NCBI GenBank assembly: GCA_016934675.1
Contig: JAFGSJ010000020.1
Coordinates: 1 to 64,000, forward strand
Direction of reading: 5' to 3'
Length of the DNA: 64,000 nt
Source of the DNA: a bacterium
Lineage (GTDB): Bacteria; CSSED10-310; JAFGSJ01
Part shown: positions 7,920 through 17,046 of the stretch, in pieces
Layout: each line of letters begins with the position of its first letter
Position numbering within the stretch: the first letter of the stretch is position 1
The notes under the pieces: model-generated
Told to the model about the DNA's origin: nothing
Database searches by the model: none
Seen by the model: the letters and a program-made list of their open reading frames with translations, nothing else
Made by a program: the position numbers and the translations under genes

Positions 7920-8972
7920 TCAAAACCGGCGTGTTTTCTTGGGATAACTCTGGAAAGGTGTTCTTGGTTCAAAAGAGGTCCAATCACTGTGTGCGTTCAG
8001 ATGCGATAATGAACGGAGAAGATCGAACGTGAGAAAAGAGGTCATTATGGGAACTCCCTTATATTCCCATAGGCCGAAGCTGTTTCTCTGATTATTGATA
8101 AAAGTGATCAAATCTGCGATACGGGGGTCGTTGTGATCGGCACCGATGCGCCAACACAGATCCAAGACCAGGGCCAGGTCGAAACGGGCAAAGAGGGTTA
8201 GAAAACCGCTGATCTTGTGATAACCCAGTATCCGGGCCAGTTCAAAGCCGAGAGTCTCCGTTTCGCGTGTTTCACGGCCTAATAGCAGATCGAGTGCCCG
8301 CTGTGTTTCTTCAGATCGGGCCCATTTCGGATGATATGCCAAGCAGATCAGGGCTGCTGTTGTGTTCGAGCGACAGCCCCAACGGGAATGGGCTATTTTC
8401 CTATAACCGGCGACCCGGCCGTAATTTCCTGCAGCTATACCAGTCGGCCAGCTTCCGTCATCGAGTCGTTGTTCGAGCAACCAGTGACATCCGCGTTCGA
8501 CCTGATCATGACCGGGGTATCCGCAACTGATCAGGCCCAGCAAGGGAATTGCAGTCTGAAGTGGTATCATTGAATAGCCATCATCCAGGTCCTGTTCTGT
8601 TTCATCCGGACCATTGAATAGTAAAGGCCAGGAACCGTCTGGCTGTTGCAGTGATAGTAAATATGTCGCGGCCCGCTCGACCTGAGGATGCGTACGATCG
8701 AGTCCGAGGTAACTCAATCTCTTCAGAGCAAAAGCTGTGGTATGAATTGTTCGGAGTGAACGATCGACAGAATGCCCATCTGACCATGATCCATCCGGAT
8801 TCTGTCTCGAGAGTAAATCCACTACGAATGGATCACGATGGGCCAGATGTTCGATTTCAATCATCTCCGGGTCTGTTTTCGACAATCCGAGTAATTGTTC
8901 CAGGACCATTTTCCTTAAACAGATGGAAGGACTGGCCAATAACAGTGCGGTCCAATTCATGATTTTCTCCAT
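7920..8972 (-). CDS. Prenyltransferase/squalene-cyclase-fold repeat protein
   Basis: 350 residues of alpha/alpha repeats with QW-type motifs: QNPDGSWSDG, QQPDGSWPLL and RLDDGSWPTG. Such repeats form the terpenoid-cyclase toroid and occur both in enzymes and in non-enzymatic binding proteins. One segment reads QDLDDGYS, so a DxDD motif like the protonating motif of squalene-hopene cyclases is present. The protein is only about half the length of a real hopene cyclase, so catalysis is doubtful. I chose the ATG at 8972 (GAAAGG just upstream). It overlaps the last 16 bases of the UvrA-like gene, implying coupled translation. A longer in-frame start at 9071 would overlap uvrA by about 115 bases and adds an unconserved Arg/Cys-rich stretch. 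Confidence 0.7.
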   Translation of the reverse strand: MEKIMNWTALLLASPSICLRKMVLEQLLGLSKTDPEMIEIEHLAHRDPFVVDLLSRQNPDGSWSDGHSVDRSLRTIHTTAFALKRLSYLGLDRTHPQVERAATYLLSLQQPDGSWPLLFNGPDETEQDLDDGYSMIPLQTAIPLLGLISCGYPGHDQVERGCHWLLEQRLDDGSWPTGIAAGNYGRVAGYRKIAHSRWGCRSNTTAALICLAYHPKWARSEETQRALDLLLGRETRETETLGFELARILGYHKISGFLTLFARFDLALVLDLCWRIGADHNDPRIADLITFINNQRNSFGLWEYKGVPIMTSFLTFDLLRSLSHLNAHSDWTSFEPRTPFQSYPKKTRRF

Positions 8973-11900
8973 AAAGCCTTTCTGAGGAAGACTGCTGTTG
9001 GTGTAGTCCCGGCAGCGATTTCTTCGGGTGGTCCGGATGCAACTACATATCCCCCCTGCGGACCGCCACAAGGACCGAATTCAATCAACCAATCGCATCC
9101 CGCCAGCACATCTGTCTGGTGCTCAATGATCATAACCGTATTCCCGGCTTCAACCAAAGAATTGACTAGATTGAGCATGGTCCTGATATCTTCGAGATGT
9201 TGTCCGACAGTCGGTTCATCCAAGATATACATTGTGCCTGTATCTGCTTTATGGAGTAATTCCTTGACGATCTTCAAGCGTTGGATTTCACCGCCTGACA
9301 AATCGTAACCGGGCTGTTTGAGGACAAGATAGCCCAGTCCACAATGGTTGGCTAAGCTGCAGATACGCTGGATCGAGACGTCTTCCTTGAAAAACTCGCC
9401 GAGTTGATCGAGACTCAATTCGAATGCCTGGGGCAGTGCAACCCCCTGGATTTCGATCTGCCAGGCTTCAGGACAGTAGCCACTACCCTGACAGGTTTCA
9501 CATACATCATGCATTGCGGGCAGAAAACCCATATCGTGCCGGAGGACACCTCGTCCCTTACAGACCGAACATGGTCCGGTCAAATCCTTCTCGGATATTT
9601 CGAGGAGTTGAGCCACAACGCACTGAGCGTAGAGGGAATGAATTCTTTTGGTCAAGCCGAGGAAATTGGCCGGATTCACGATAGACGCTCTGGCCTGGTC
9701 GACCATGATTGTTTTGGACGGGGCCCCCTCGATTGAATCGTGTTTTCCGGGTTCAATCGGTTCATGGGCTACCGAGGTCGTATGTGTTTTCGGAGCCAGA
9801 GCTCGCCCAATTGTATCGATACAGAGAGTACTCTTGCCGGATCCGGACACTCCACAGATACCGACCAGCACACCCAACGGGACCGATATGGTTTGTCCTT
9901 TGAGGTTGTTCGCCTGGGCCCCTCGAATGGTAAGCCAGCTCATCGGTTTTCGACGATTTGTCGGCAATGCGATTGTACGTTCACCTCGTAACCATTGGCC
10001 TGTCAACGATGAAGACTGCTGAACGCTTTCTTTTGGTCCCTGTGCGACGATGGTCCCGCCCTCTTGACCTGCTCCCGGTCCAAAATCTATGATATGGTCC
10101 GCCGCCCGGATTGATTGCAGGTCGTGTTCGACCATGATGACCGTATTGCCCTCGTCTCTTAATTCCTTTAAAGATGAAAGCAGGACCTCTATTTCACTGG
10201 GATGCAAGCCCCGAGTCGGCTCATCGAGCAACACAGTCAATGAAGTCAAACCACTGCCCAGCAAGCTGGCCAGATTCAGGCGTTGGGCCTCACCGGCTGA
10301 CAGGGTCGAAGCTATTCGTTCGAGATGGAGATACCCCAATCCGACCCGTTCAAGAAACTCGAGACGTTTGATTGCTTTAACCATAACCTGTTTCAGCGGT
10401 TTGAAAGTAAATTCATGGTCTCGAAACTCAATCAGGAACCGGCCCAGTTCAGTCAATGTGATGAGACCAAGTTCGGGCATGGTTTTACCTCTGACCGTCA
10501 CAGACCGGTAACGAGCCCGCAAGCGGGCACCGCCACATTCAGGACACGGAATAGTGCGGGTATAGGTCCCCCCAACATCCCAATCTCTGATCCAGCTATA
10601 AAAACCGCCGAATGTGATCTTCTTACGCCAGATGCGACCACTCTTGCTGCTGAATACGACCTCGAGCGGTTTTTTATCCCCAAACAGGAAAACCTGCTGG
10701 GCTGTATGATCCATCTGTTCCCAGGGCGTCTTCATGGGATCGAAGCCATATTTCCGGGCCACAGCCTGGACGATATCATAACCCGAATTGAATGGTTTAC
10801 AGAGAAAGCCTTTGGGGAAGAAACCAGGAGAGTACATTGCCCCGGCGCAAAGTGGTTTTTCCGGATGAATAATCAGTTTATCCGGCACGGGTTCCTGAAT
10901 CGTGCCCACACCTTGACAGTGCTCACAGGCCGCGGCATATATCGTAGGATCGAAATGGCTGGGGCCCGGTAATGACTCGGAAAAATGGCAATGAGGGCAC
11001 CGCCATTGCTGATGACGTTCAAGAGTTCGACCGCATTCGGGACAAAGACGTTCGCCTATAGTCGCAAAAAGAATGGCTAAGTTATGACTGATCTCAGAAA
11101 TTGTGCCCACGGTCGATCTGATCTCGAAAAAACGTCGAGTCGGTCTGGTTGAAGTGGTCACGCCCAAACCGCTGATTGAATCCACTTCTGCTTCGGCCCC
11201 TTCCCGTGTGCCCTGTCGCTCGTAAAGGGACAGGGTTTCTAAAAAGCGCCGTTTCCCTTCGGTTTCGAGGATATTCTTGACCAGGCTCGACTTTCCGGAA
11301 CCAGACACGCCTGTGATCAGGGTCAATCGGTGCTTGGGAATGGTAACGGTCAGATCACGCAAGTTATGAGTCCGAGCATTTCTGATCACGATCGTTTCCG
11401 AGTGATCATGCCGTAATCCTTGGCGATCGGATACTGATCGGAGTTGTGTATCTGCTCGAAGGGCTTGACCGGTGGGACTGTTCTCGATCGCTTCGAGTCC
11501 TGAACTCGGTCCGGCATAGAGTAGTCTCCCGCCATCCGGTCCGGCACCGGGACCCAACTCGATTGCCCAATCGCTGGCCCTGATGAAATCAAGAGCATGC
11601 TCGACCACGATGATGGTAGCGCCATTCCTGACCAAGCGATCGAGTACGGCGAGTAGACCGCTCAAGTCATGAAGATGGAGCCCAGTTGAAGGTTCATCAA
11701 GGATGATCAGTTGACGATGCAAGTTTCGTTTGCCCAAATATTTGGCCAGTTTGACTCTCTGGGCCTCACCCCCGGACAACGTTGGAGACGGTTGACCGAG
11801 TGGCATATACCCGAGACCGATATCTTTTAAAGCAGTTATTATGCTTTTGGCCTCCTCGAAAGCTGTTTGCGCTAAAAAGACAGACTCCAACAATAAGCCA

Positions 11901-13834
11901 CCTACCTCATCAACCGACAATTCAAAAAAATCGGCAATGGTGAATGATCTTTTACCGAAGGTAACTGACTTGGATAAGACCTCCTCACTGAAACGCCTTC
12001 CGGCACAACTCGCGCAGCGGACCCATGACGACGCAAGATATTTCATCCTCACTTCGATTGAACCGAGACCGGAACAGACGGGACAAGCACCTTCCGGACG
12101 ATTGAACGAAAAATGAGCCGGACTCAACCCACTCGCTCGGCTGAACATGTCTCGAATGATATCGGCCAGATTTGTGTAGGTGGCGGGATTGGAACGGGGA
12201 TTCCGACCAATTGGTTTCTGGTCGACCAGAACAGGTTTCAGCTTCACTCCCTCGTACTGACGGCAGCCGACGGCTTGTTTCTCGGTCAGTGTTGGCACAA
12301 TGACCTCTTCGATCAACGTGCTCTTGCCCGAACCGGAAACCCCGCAGATGGTGGTAAATCGTTCCAGGGGTATCCGAACATCGATATTCTTCAGATTATT
12401 ACGAAAGGCCCCGATTATGCTCAAAAAAACATCTGGTGTGGTCCTGACTGGAGGATAGCACACATCTTCACGCCCACTGAAAAAGCGACCGGTCAAAGTA
12501 TTTTCCTGCCACAGTTGTTGGGGCGATCCACAAAAAACGATCTGACCTCCAGAACGACCTGCACCCGGGCCAAGATCGATTACCCGGTCAGCGGCTGCAA
12601 CCGCCGCCCGATCATGCTCGACAAACACGACCGGACCGGCTAATTGCCGGAGTACAGGCAAGAAACGAGTCACATCGGTGGGATGTTGACCGATAGTCGG
12701 TTCATCGAGAATATACAGTATATCTTCGAGTTGACTGTTGAGGATGACAGCCAGTCTGACCCGTTGAGATTCTCCTCGCGATAGCGTCGGAGACGGCCTG
12801 CTCAAAACCAGGTAGCCCAGGCCGACCCGATCAAGGGCTTCGAGTCTCCTTCTAATCTCGTGAAATAACCGGGTGGCTGAAGCTCGATTGTGATAGTTGT
12901 TGAATACTTTTTTGGCTTCACTGACACTGAGGCTTAACATTTCATTGAAGTTATATGAATCGAAAGAAACTGAAGCAGCTCCCACAGTAAGCCCTGTTTC
13001 GGAACATGTCGGGCAACCCGAACCGGAACAGTGAGGGCATTTTATATTGAAATCTGCCGGTCCAAGAGTGTCATACCACCGACCACAATGGCTGCACATC
13101 GAAGTGAAACTGAAACGTTCTGTATGGCGATCAGACAGTATATGAAGACCATTGGACCCTATCTCCCGAGCCTGACGAATTATCGCTCTCATTTCTTCCA
13201 GTTTCACCGGGACAGAAAGATCATGGACCAGAATACCGAGATCGTGCTCTTTATCGACCTCGAGGGGTCGGTCAATCGTACTCAGCACGTCTCCATCCAC
13301 ACGGATTTTATCTGGGCCAAAGGCTCCCTCCAGAAACGCGAGCAAACAGGTGTGACTGCCTGGCGAATCTGTCAGTAAAGGGATGTAAATACTAATGTGT
13401 TCCTGCTCGATTCCAGGTTCGAGATCCAGGCAATACTTAACGATATCGTCCTCACTGACCTGGTCCAGCTTGGAACCGCAAGCTCGACACTTTCGTTCCC
13501 CCAAACGGGCATAGAGGAGCCGAAAAAAAGGATGCAGACCGGAAGCCGTAGCCAGAGTCGAATTCGGATTCCAATTCAACGAATTCTGGCTGACGGCAAC
13601 CGCAGGACCGAGACCGATGATCTCATCAACTACTGCTGCATTTAATCGAGCAGTATTGGCCGTGACCGCAAAAATATCCAGATAACGCCGTCGAGCCTCA
13701 TGATACAACGTGTCAAAAACCAATGAGGTCTTACCTGATCCGGAAATGCCCGTCACTGCCGTCAATCCTTCGGAAAAAACAACGTCTATTCCTTTCAGAT
13801 TGTTTTCACGAGCACCTGTGATAGAAATAGTCAT
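8957..13834 (-). CDS. uvrA: Double-length UvrA-like protein with four ABC ATPase modules
   Basis: 1625 residues, against about 940 for normal UvrA. Four Walker A motifs lie near residues 29-37 (GISGSGKTS), 497-505, 841-849 and 1325-1334 (each GVSGSGKS). Four signature motifs lie near 351 (LSRGESQR), 684 (LSGGEAQR), 1177 (LSAGEAQR) and 1511 (LSGGEIQR). Each is followed by a Walker B LDEP. Several zinc-binding CxxC pairs are present (CRACG, CSHCG, CPHC, CPVCSG, CPECG, CSVCKG). The protein is therefore two UvrA-like halves (about 1-815 and 816-1625) on one chain, a pre-fused dimer. Each half is short, as in UvrA2-type proteins lacking the UvrB-binding insertion, so it may act in damage tolerance or drug resistance and not in canonical excision repair. 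It has its own promoter and is coupled to the downstream cyclase-fold gene. Confidence 0.88.
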   Translation of the reverse strand: MTISITGARENNLKGIDVVFSEGLTAVTGISGSGKTSLVFDTLYHEARRRYLDIFAVTANTARLNAAVVDEIIGLGPAVAVSQNSLNWNPNSTLATASGLHPFFRLLYARLGERKCRACGSKLDQVSEDDIVKYCLDLEPGIEQEHISIYIPLLTDSPGSHTCLLAFLEGAFGPDKIRVDGDVLSTIDRPLEVDKEHDLGILVHDLSVPVKLEEMRAIIRQAREIGSNGLHILSDRHTERFSFTSMCSHCGRWYDTLGPADFNIKCPHCSGSGCPTCSETGLTVGAASVSFDSYNFNEMLSLSVSEAKKVFNNYHNRASATRLFHEIRRRLEALDRVGLGYLVLSRPSPTLSRGESQRVRLAVILNSQLEDILYILDEPTIGQHPTDVTRFLPVLRQLAGPVVFVEHDRAAVAAADRVIDLGPGAGRSGGQIVFCGSPQQLWQENTLTGRFFSGREDVCYPPVRTTPDVFLSIIGAFRNNLKNIDVRIPLERFTTICGVSGSGKSTLIEEVIVPTLTEKQAVGCRQYEGVKLKPVLVDQKPIGRNPRSNPATYTNLADIIRDMFSRASGLSPAHFSFNRPEGACPVCSGLGSIEVRMKYLASSWVRCASCAGRRFSEEVLSKSVTFGKRSFTIADFFELSVDEVGGLLLESVFLAQTAFEEAKSIITALKDIGLGYMPLGQPSPTLSGGEAQRVKLAKYLGKRNLHRQLIILDEPSTGLHLHDLSGLLAVLDRLVRNGATIIVVEHALDFIRASDWAIELGPGAGPDGGRLLYAGPSSGLEAIENSPTGQALRADTQLRSVSDRQGLRHDHSETIVIRNARTHNLRDLTVTIPKHRLTLITGVSGSGKSSLVKNILETEGKRRFLETLSLYERQGTREGAEAEVDSISGLGVTTSTRPTRRFFEIRSTVGTISEISHNLAILFATIGERLCPECGRTLERHQQWRCPHCHFSESLPGPSHFDPTIYAAACEHCQGVGTIQEPVPDKLIIHPEKPLCAGAMYSPGFFPKGFLCKPFNSGYDIVQAVARKYGFDPMKTPWEQMDHTAQQVFLFGDKKPLEVVFSSKSGRIWRKKITFGGFYSWIRDWDVGGTYTRTIPCPECGGARLRARYRSVTVRGKTMPELGLITLTELGRFLIEFRDHEFTFKPLKQVMVKAIKRLEFLERVGLGYLHLERIASTLSAGEAQRLNLASLLGSGLTSLTVLLDEPTRGLHPSEIEVLLSSLKELRDEGNTVIMVEHDLQSIRAADHIIDFGPGAGQEGGTIVAQGPKESVQQSSSLTGQWLRGERTIALPTNRRKPMSWLTIRGAQANNLKGQTISVPLGVLVGICGVSGSGKSTLCIDTIGRALAPKTHTTSVAHEPIEPGKHDSIEGAPSKTIMVDQARASIVNPANFLGLTKRIHSLYAQCVVAQLLEISEKDLTGPCSVCKGRGVLRHDMGFLPAMHDVCETCQGSGYCPEAWQIEIQGVALPQAFELSLDQLGEFFKEDVSIQRICSLANHCGLGYLVLKQPGYDLSGGEIQRLKIVKELLHKADTGTMYILDEPTVGQHLEDIRTMLNLVNSLVEAGNTVMIIEHQTDVLAGCDWLIEFGPCGGPQGGYVVASGPPEEIAAGTTPTAVFLRKALWRKS

Positions 13835-13865
13835 TCCTTTGCCTTCGTTTTCTGATTTTCAAAGC

Positions 13866-13894
13866 AATATAGAGTGATGTATCAAACTTTGCAA
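13866..13894 (-). promoter_or_regulatory. Sigma70-type promoter of the double uvrA gene
   Basis: On the minus strand TTGCAA (13894-13889), a 17-base spacer and TATATT (13871-13866) lie about 30 bases before the start codon. Confidence 0.55.
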
Positions 13895-14062
13895 AAAAAG
13901 AGAACAGAGCTGCTATGAATTACCATTACGTCGACTGGGTTTACAGGAAATACGATCTGGTCGATAGACAAAGGGAAGCCTATTATTACCAAACCAGCCG
14001 GATGATTGCCGCACAATGCAACACTGCCGGTTTACAATGTCAATTGATCCTCTGATTGGATT

Positions 14063-14446
14063 TCAGCCCGAATACTGCTCGTTGATATCCACGATCACTT
14101 CACCCATCATCCGGGCCATAAACGACAGGCGGACATTGATCATCCCGGCAGGTAACATCAGGTCACGAACGATGATTTGTAACGGAACGTTCTGACTGAG
14201 AACCAAAGGGCTTTGGCTTGAGATAGCCGAGGGTTTCCAAACCTTTTTGTCCAATCCCAGAAATACAAAATTATCAGGGTTGACAAACCGCCCCCCAAAG
14301 GAAAGGCTGTTGATTTTAGTGATGCTTATCTCTTCACCGGTTGAATTTTCGAGTACGAACGAAATCTTGTCTTTCAGAGATTTCAGGGTCCCACGTCTGA
14401 AGAGATGTGCTTTAAAGACTTTGCTGTCGGGTTCATGACCAGCCAT
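14063..14446 (-). CDS. Small protein of unknown function
   Basis: 127 residues with no signal peptide or membrane segment. I do not recognise a family. The sequence has alternating hydrophobic strands (KISFVLENS, NFVFLGL, LQIIVRDLML, INVRLSFMA, EVIVDINEQ), consistent with an all-beta cytoplasmic domain of PilZ-like size; the PilZ RxxxR and DxSxxG motifs are not present. AGAAGGG precedes the ATG closely, which supports a real gene. It stands alone between uvrA and the divergent radical SAM operon. Confidence 0.6.
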   Translation of the reverse strand: MAGHEPDSKVFKAHLFRRGTLKSLKDKISFVLENSTGEEISITKINSLSFGGRFVNPDNFVFLGLDKKVWKPSAISSQSPLVLSQNVPLQIIVRDLMLPAGMINVRLSFMARMMGEVIVDINEQYSG

Positions 14447-14647
14447 ATTCCCTTCTCCAATACTGCCTCATAATTTCAAATTCCGAATTGTTAACCATAT
14501 TACCACATTCAATCGTAAAAATACATCCATTTTTTTGGGGGATCCAGATTCAAATCGGAGTACTCATGATGAGCTGAACATTAAATCACACTATGAGGCT
14601 GGCCTTGAACTCTCCATCTCAACACAGGCAACGACCTGACCTTTTCA

Positions 14648-14675
14648 TTGATTTTCATCAGGTGTGTCTTATGAT
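14648..14675 (+). promoter_or_regulatory. Sigma70-type promoter of the kamA-like/nudix operon
   Basis: TTGATT (14648-14653), a 16-base spacer and TATGAT (14670-14675), about 36 bases before the ATG at 14712. AGGAG is placed 7 bases before that ATG. Confidence 0.45.
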
Positions 14676-14711
14676 AGAGATAATTTAGGAGTATAGGTGT
14701 AGGAGAACATC

Positions 14712-15725
14712 ATGGAACGATGGCAGCAAGAAGATAGGGCTGCATATATATCAGCCGGACAATTGGTTGACACAATGGGATTGAGCGAATCTCGGCGGGT
14801 CCTGATCGACCGGGTCGCAGCCCAATTTCCCCTGAAGATTACACCTTATTATCTGAATCTGCTCGAACCCGGCAATGCAGACGACCCCTTGTTGAAAATG
14901 AGTCTGCCCTGTGAAGAGGAGCTATCTCTTCAAAAGGACGAGAGTGCGGACCCGCTCGAGGAACTGAGTACGAGTCTTTTGGATGGACAGCGTCAGTTAT
15001 TGACCCAGCGCTATCAGAATCGGGTCCTGGTTTTTCCAACTACACGGTGTGGAGGATATTGCCGTTTCTGCTTCCGCAAAAGGCTGGCAGGTAAAAATGG
15101 TCGTGATCTGAGTCCGGACCAGTGTGAACAAATCGCCAGCTACATCGAAGACAGACCTTCCATTCTCGAGGTAATATTATCGGGTGGAGACCCGCTCATG
15201 CTCGAGGATAAGGCACTTGCTGCATTACTTGAGCGGATTCGGAGTATCAAACATGTCCGGACTATTCGCTTACACAGTCGCATGCCGGTATGGAACCCCT
15301 ATCGTCTGACCGAACGGCTCGTGGCTCTACTCAACCGATTTCAGCCCGTCTGGTTTGTGGTCCATATCAATCATCCCCGTGAACTGACGGGATTGCTTGT
15401 CCAGGCCCTGTCCGGACTCATCGAAAGAGGCGTCCCGGTCTTGAACCAGATGGTCCTGCTCAAGGATGTCAATGATGATCTTGAAACACTGAATTCATTG
15501 TGCTGGCAGTTGGTCAAGTCCCGGATTCAGCCCTATTATGTGCATCACCTGGACAAGGCCCAGGGCACAGCCCATTTCCGTGTCCCGATCTCGAAAGGCA
15601 TTGCCCTGATGGACCAACTCCGACAATTGCTGCCCGGCTATGCGCTCCCACGCTATGTCCTGGATCTCCCGGGCTCGACCAGTAAAACGCCGCTCGGTAA
15701 CCATCCTGTGAACTATGAACTGTGA
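14712..15725 (+). CDS. KamA-family radical SAM protein (lysine 2,3-aminomutase/EpmB-like)
   Basis: 337 residues, close to EpmB and shorter than clostridial lysine 2,3-aminomutase. The radical SAM cluster motif is TRCGGYCRFC (Cys113, Cys117, Cys120), followed by ILSGGDPLML, RLHSRMPVWNPYR, HINHPREL and QMVLLKDVNDD, all family hallmarks. The PLP-binding region near the C-terminus reads DLPGSTSKTPLG, with the Lys kept but the usual Gly-rich PGGGGK loop changed. Family members move the alpha-amino group of lysine to the beta position, either free or for modification of elongation factor P. No epmA or efp lies nearby, so the substrate cannot be named. The NUDIX gene follows after about 30 bases and is probably co-transcribed. 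Confidence 0.85.
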   Translation: MERWQQEDRAAYISAGQLVDTMGLSESRRVLIDRVAAQFPLKITPYYLNLLEPGNADDPLLKMSLPCEEELSLQKDESADPLEELSTSLLDGQRQLLTQRYQNRVLVFPTTRCGGYCRFCFRKRLAGKNGRDLSPDQCEQIASYIEDRPSILEVILSGGDPLMLEDKALAALLERIRSIKHVRTIRLHSRMPVWNPYRLTERLVALLNRFQPVWFVVHINHPRELTGLLVQALSGLIERGVPVLNQMVLLKDVNDDLETLNSLCWQLVKSRIQPYYVHHLDKAQGTAHFRVPISKGIALMDQLRQLLPGYALPRYVLDLPGSTSKTPLGNHPVNYEL

Positions 15726-15755
15726 CCGGTCAAAACCATAGAATTGGACTCTCAT

Positions 15756-16364
15756 ATGGATAAAGACATAACATACATAAGAACAGCAGATCAGCTTAAG
15801 GCTGTTTTGACGGATTATCGAGCCCGTCTGATCCTGAAATCGGACGATATACGGGCCGCTGTTGCCATCATTTTCATGTTTGACAAGTGTTCGAGACCGC
15901 GTTTGATTTTCATCAAACGTTCTGAGGACCCTCATGATCCCTGGTCTGGTCATATGGCCTTTCCGGGAGGTCGGTCCGATCCTGCAGACAAGGATGCACT
16001 TGCCACGGTCTATCGCGAGACACGTGAGGAAATCGGACTGGATCTCGAGGATGCAGGTCAATTGCTCGGACAGATCGACGATATCAGAGCAATCGCACGA
16101 GGTCATCAATTACCCATGGTTATATCCCCGTTCGTCTTCGGGCTCGAAACCGATGTAATCTTGACAGCCAATCAGGAAGTGCTGGAAATCCATTCTATTC
16201 CGCTCGATTTTTTCTTTGATCCAAGCCATTGCGCCACTGTTCCCTATTCGATGAACGGACAGCGACTTTTTCTGCCCTGTTACCGTTATCAAGAGCGAAA
16301 TATCTGGGGACTGACCTATCGAATGCTCCAAAACCTTTTTTCGGTAATCAATCCGGAACCATGA
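15756..16364 (+). CDS. NUDIX hydrolase, CoA-pyrophosphatase-like
   Basis: About 202 residues. FIKRSEDPHDPWSGHMAFPGG followed by SDPADKD and the REXXEEXGL core (TYRETREEIGL-like, here VYRETREEIGLD) forms a NUDIX box of the NudL/CoAse type. These enzymes hydrolyse coenzyme A or related nucleoside diphosphate derivatives. I use the ATG at 15756; a TTG at 15744 in the same frame is possible, and neither has a strong ribosome site. It follows the KamA-family gene closely and probably uses its promoter. Confidence 0.85.
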   Translation: MDKDITYIRTADQLKAVLTDYRARLILKSDDIRAAVAIIFMFDKCSRPRLIFIKRSEDPHDPWSGHMAFPGGRSDPADKDALATVYRETREEIGLDLEDAGQLLGQIDDIRAIARGHQLPMVISPFVFGLETDVILTANQEVLEIHSIPLDFFFDPSHCATVPYSMNGQRLFLPCYRYQERNIWGLTYRMLQNLFSVINPEP

Positions 16365-16402
16365 TGGATTGATCGATCAAAGCCCTCAGTTGGAAGTTGT
16401 CC

Positions 16403-16431
16403 TTTACACCACCAGAACAATATGCTATAGG
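16403..16431 (+). promoter_or_regulatory. Putative promoter of the kbp-like gene
   Basis: TTTACA (16403-16408), a 17-base spacer and TATAGG (16426-16431), about 70 bases before the start codon. Confidence 0.35.
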
Positions 16432-16503
16432 TTAAAATGTCAGAAATAATTATTTTAGACTCTCAAGAATTTAGCAGTGAATCCTTTATCAGGAGTGTAT
16501 GCT

Positions 16504-17031
16504 ATGGGACTGTTTGATTTCGTGAAAGATGTAGGAGCTAATATATTTAAGGGAAAAGACCGTTCCCAGGAGATCGAGACACATCTCAGGGAAGAGTTCG
16601 GGTCGAAGGTAGCGAGCCTGAAAGCTGCTTATGAAGATGGAACAGTCAAGGTCGTCGGTGTGTGCGATTCACAAGTCACCAAGGAAAGTGTCATTCTGGT
16701 TGCAGGTAATATCAAGGGGGTCGAACGGGTCGTCAGTGATCATTTACGAGTCAAAGCTGCGGATGAAGTGCTGATGAAACCAGGCCAAGCCCCGGTACCG
16801 CCGCCTGTAGTAAAACAGGAAGAGATCATTGAAGAAAAACCGGTCGAAGAAGAACTCCTGAGCGATTTTTATACGATCAAAGCCGGTGATACACTCTCGA
16901 AGATCGCCAAGGCCCATTATGGTGATGCCATGAAATATCCGGCTATCTTCGAAGCTAACCGTGATGTGATCAAGGACCCAAACAAGATTTACCCCGGACA
17001 GCAGATTCGCCTGCCTAAAAAACTCGAGTAG
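16504..17031 (+). CDS. kbp: Kbp/YgaU-like BON-LysM protein
   Basis: 175 residues. The start MGLFDFVKDVGANIF and a BON domain (about 20-95) are followed by a Pro/Glu linker and a C-terminal LysM domain (YTIKAGDTLSKIAKAHYGD to YPGQQIRLPK). This is the architecture of Kbp (YgaU), a cytoplasmic potassium-binding protein in Escherichia coli. There is no signal peptide, fitting a cytosolic location despite the LysM domain. AGGAG lies about 10 bases before the ATG at 16504; the in-frame ATG at 16477 would place it inside the coding region, so the later start is better. Confidence 0.88.
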   Translation: MGLFDFVKDVGANIFKGKDRSQEIETHLREEFGSKVASLKAAYEDGTVKVVGVCDSQVTKESVILVAGNIKGVERVVSDHLRVKAADEVLMKPGQAPVPPPVVKQEEIIEEKPVEEELLSDFYTIKAGDTLSKIAKAHYGDAMKYPAIFEANRDVIKDPNKIYPGQQIRLPKKLE

Positions 17032-17046
17032 AAATTTCGGGAAAAA

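Noticed and set aside
10325-10972. 215-codon plus-strand ORF inside uvrA
   Set aside because: It is the complementary-strand shadow of the conserved ABC modules and has no ribosome site or family motif.
13915-14055. 46-codon plus-strand ORF between uvrA and the 14063 gene
   Set aside because: No clear ribosome site or promoter. It lies just upstream of the uvrA promoter, and no family features are visible. Aromatic-rich composition alone is not enough.
14545-14572. GATTCAAATC-like stretch resembling a tRNA T-arm
   Set aside because: No acceptor stem, anticodon arm or CCA end can be formed around it.
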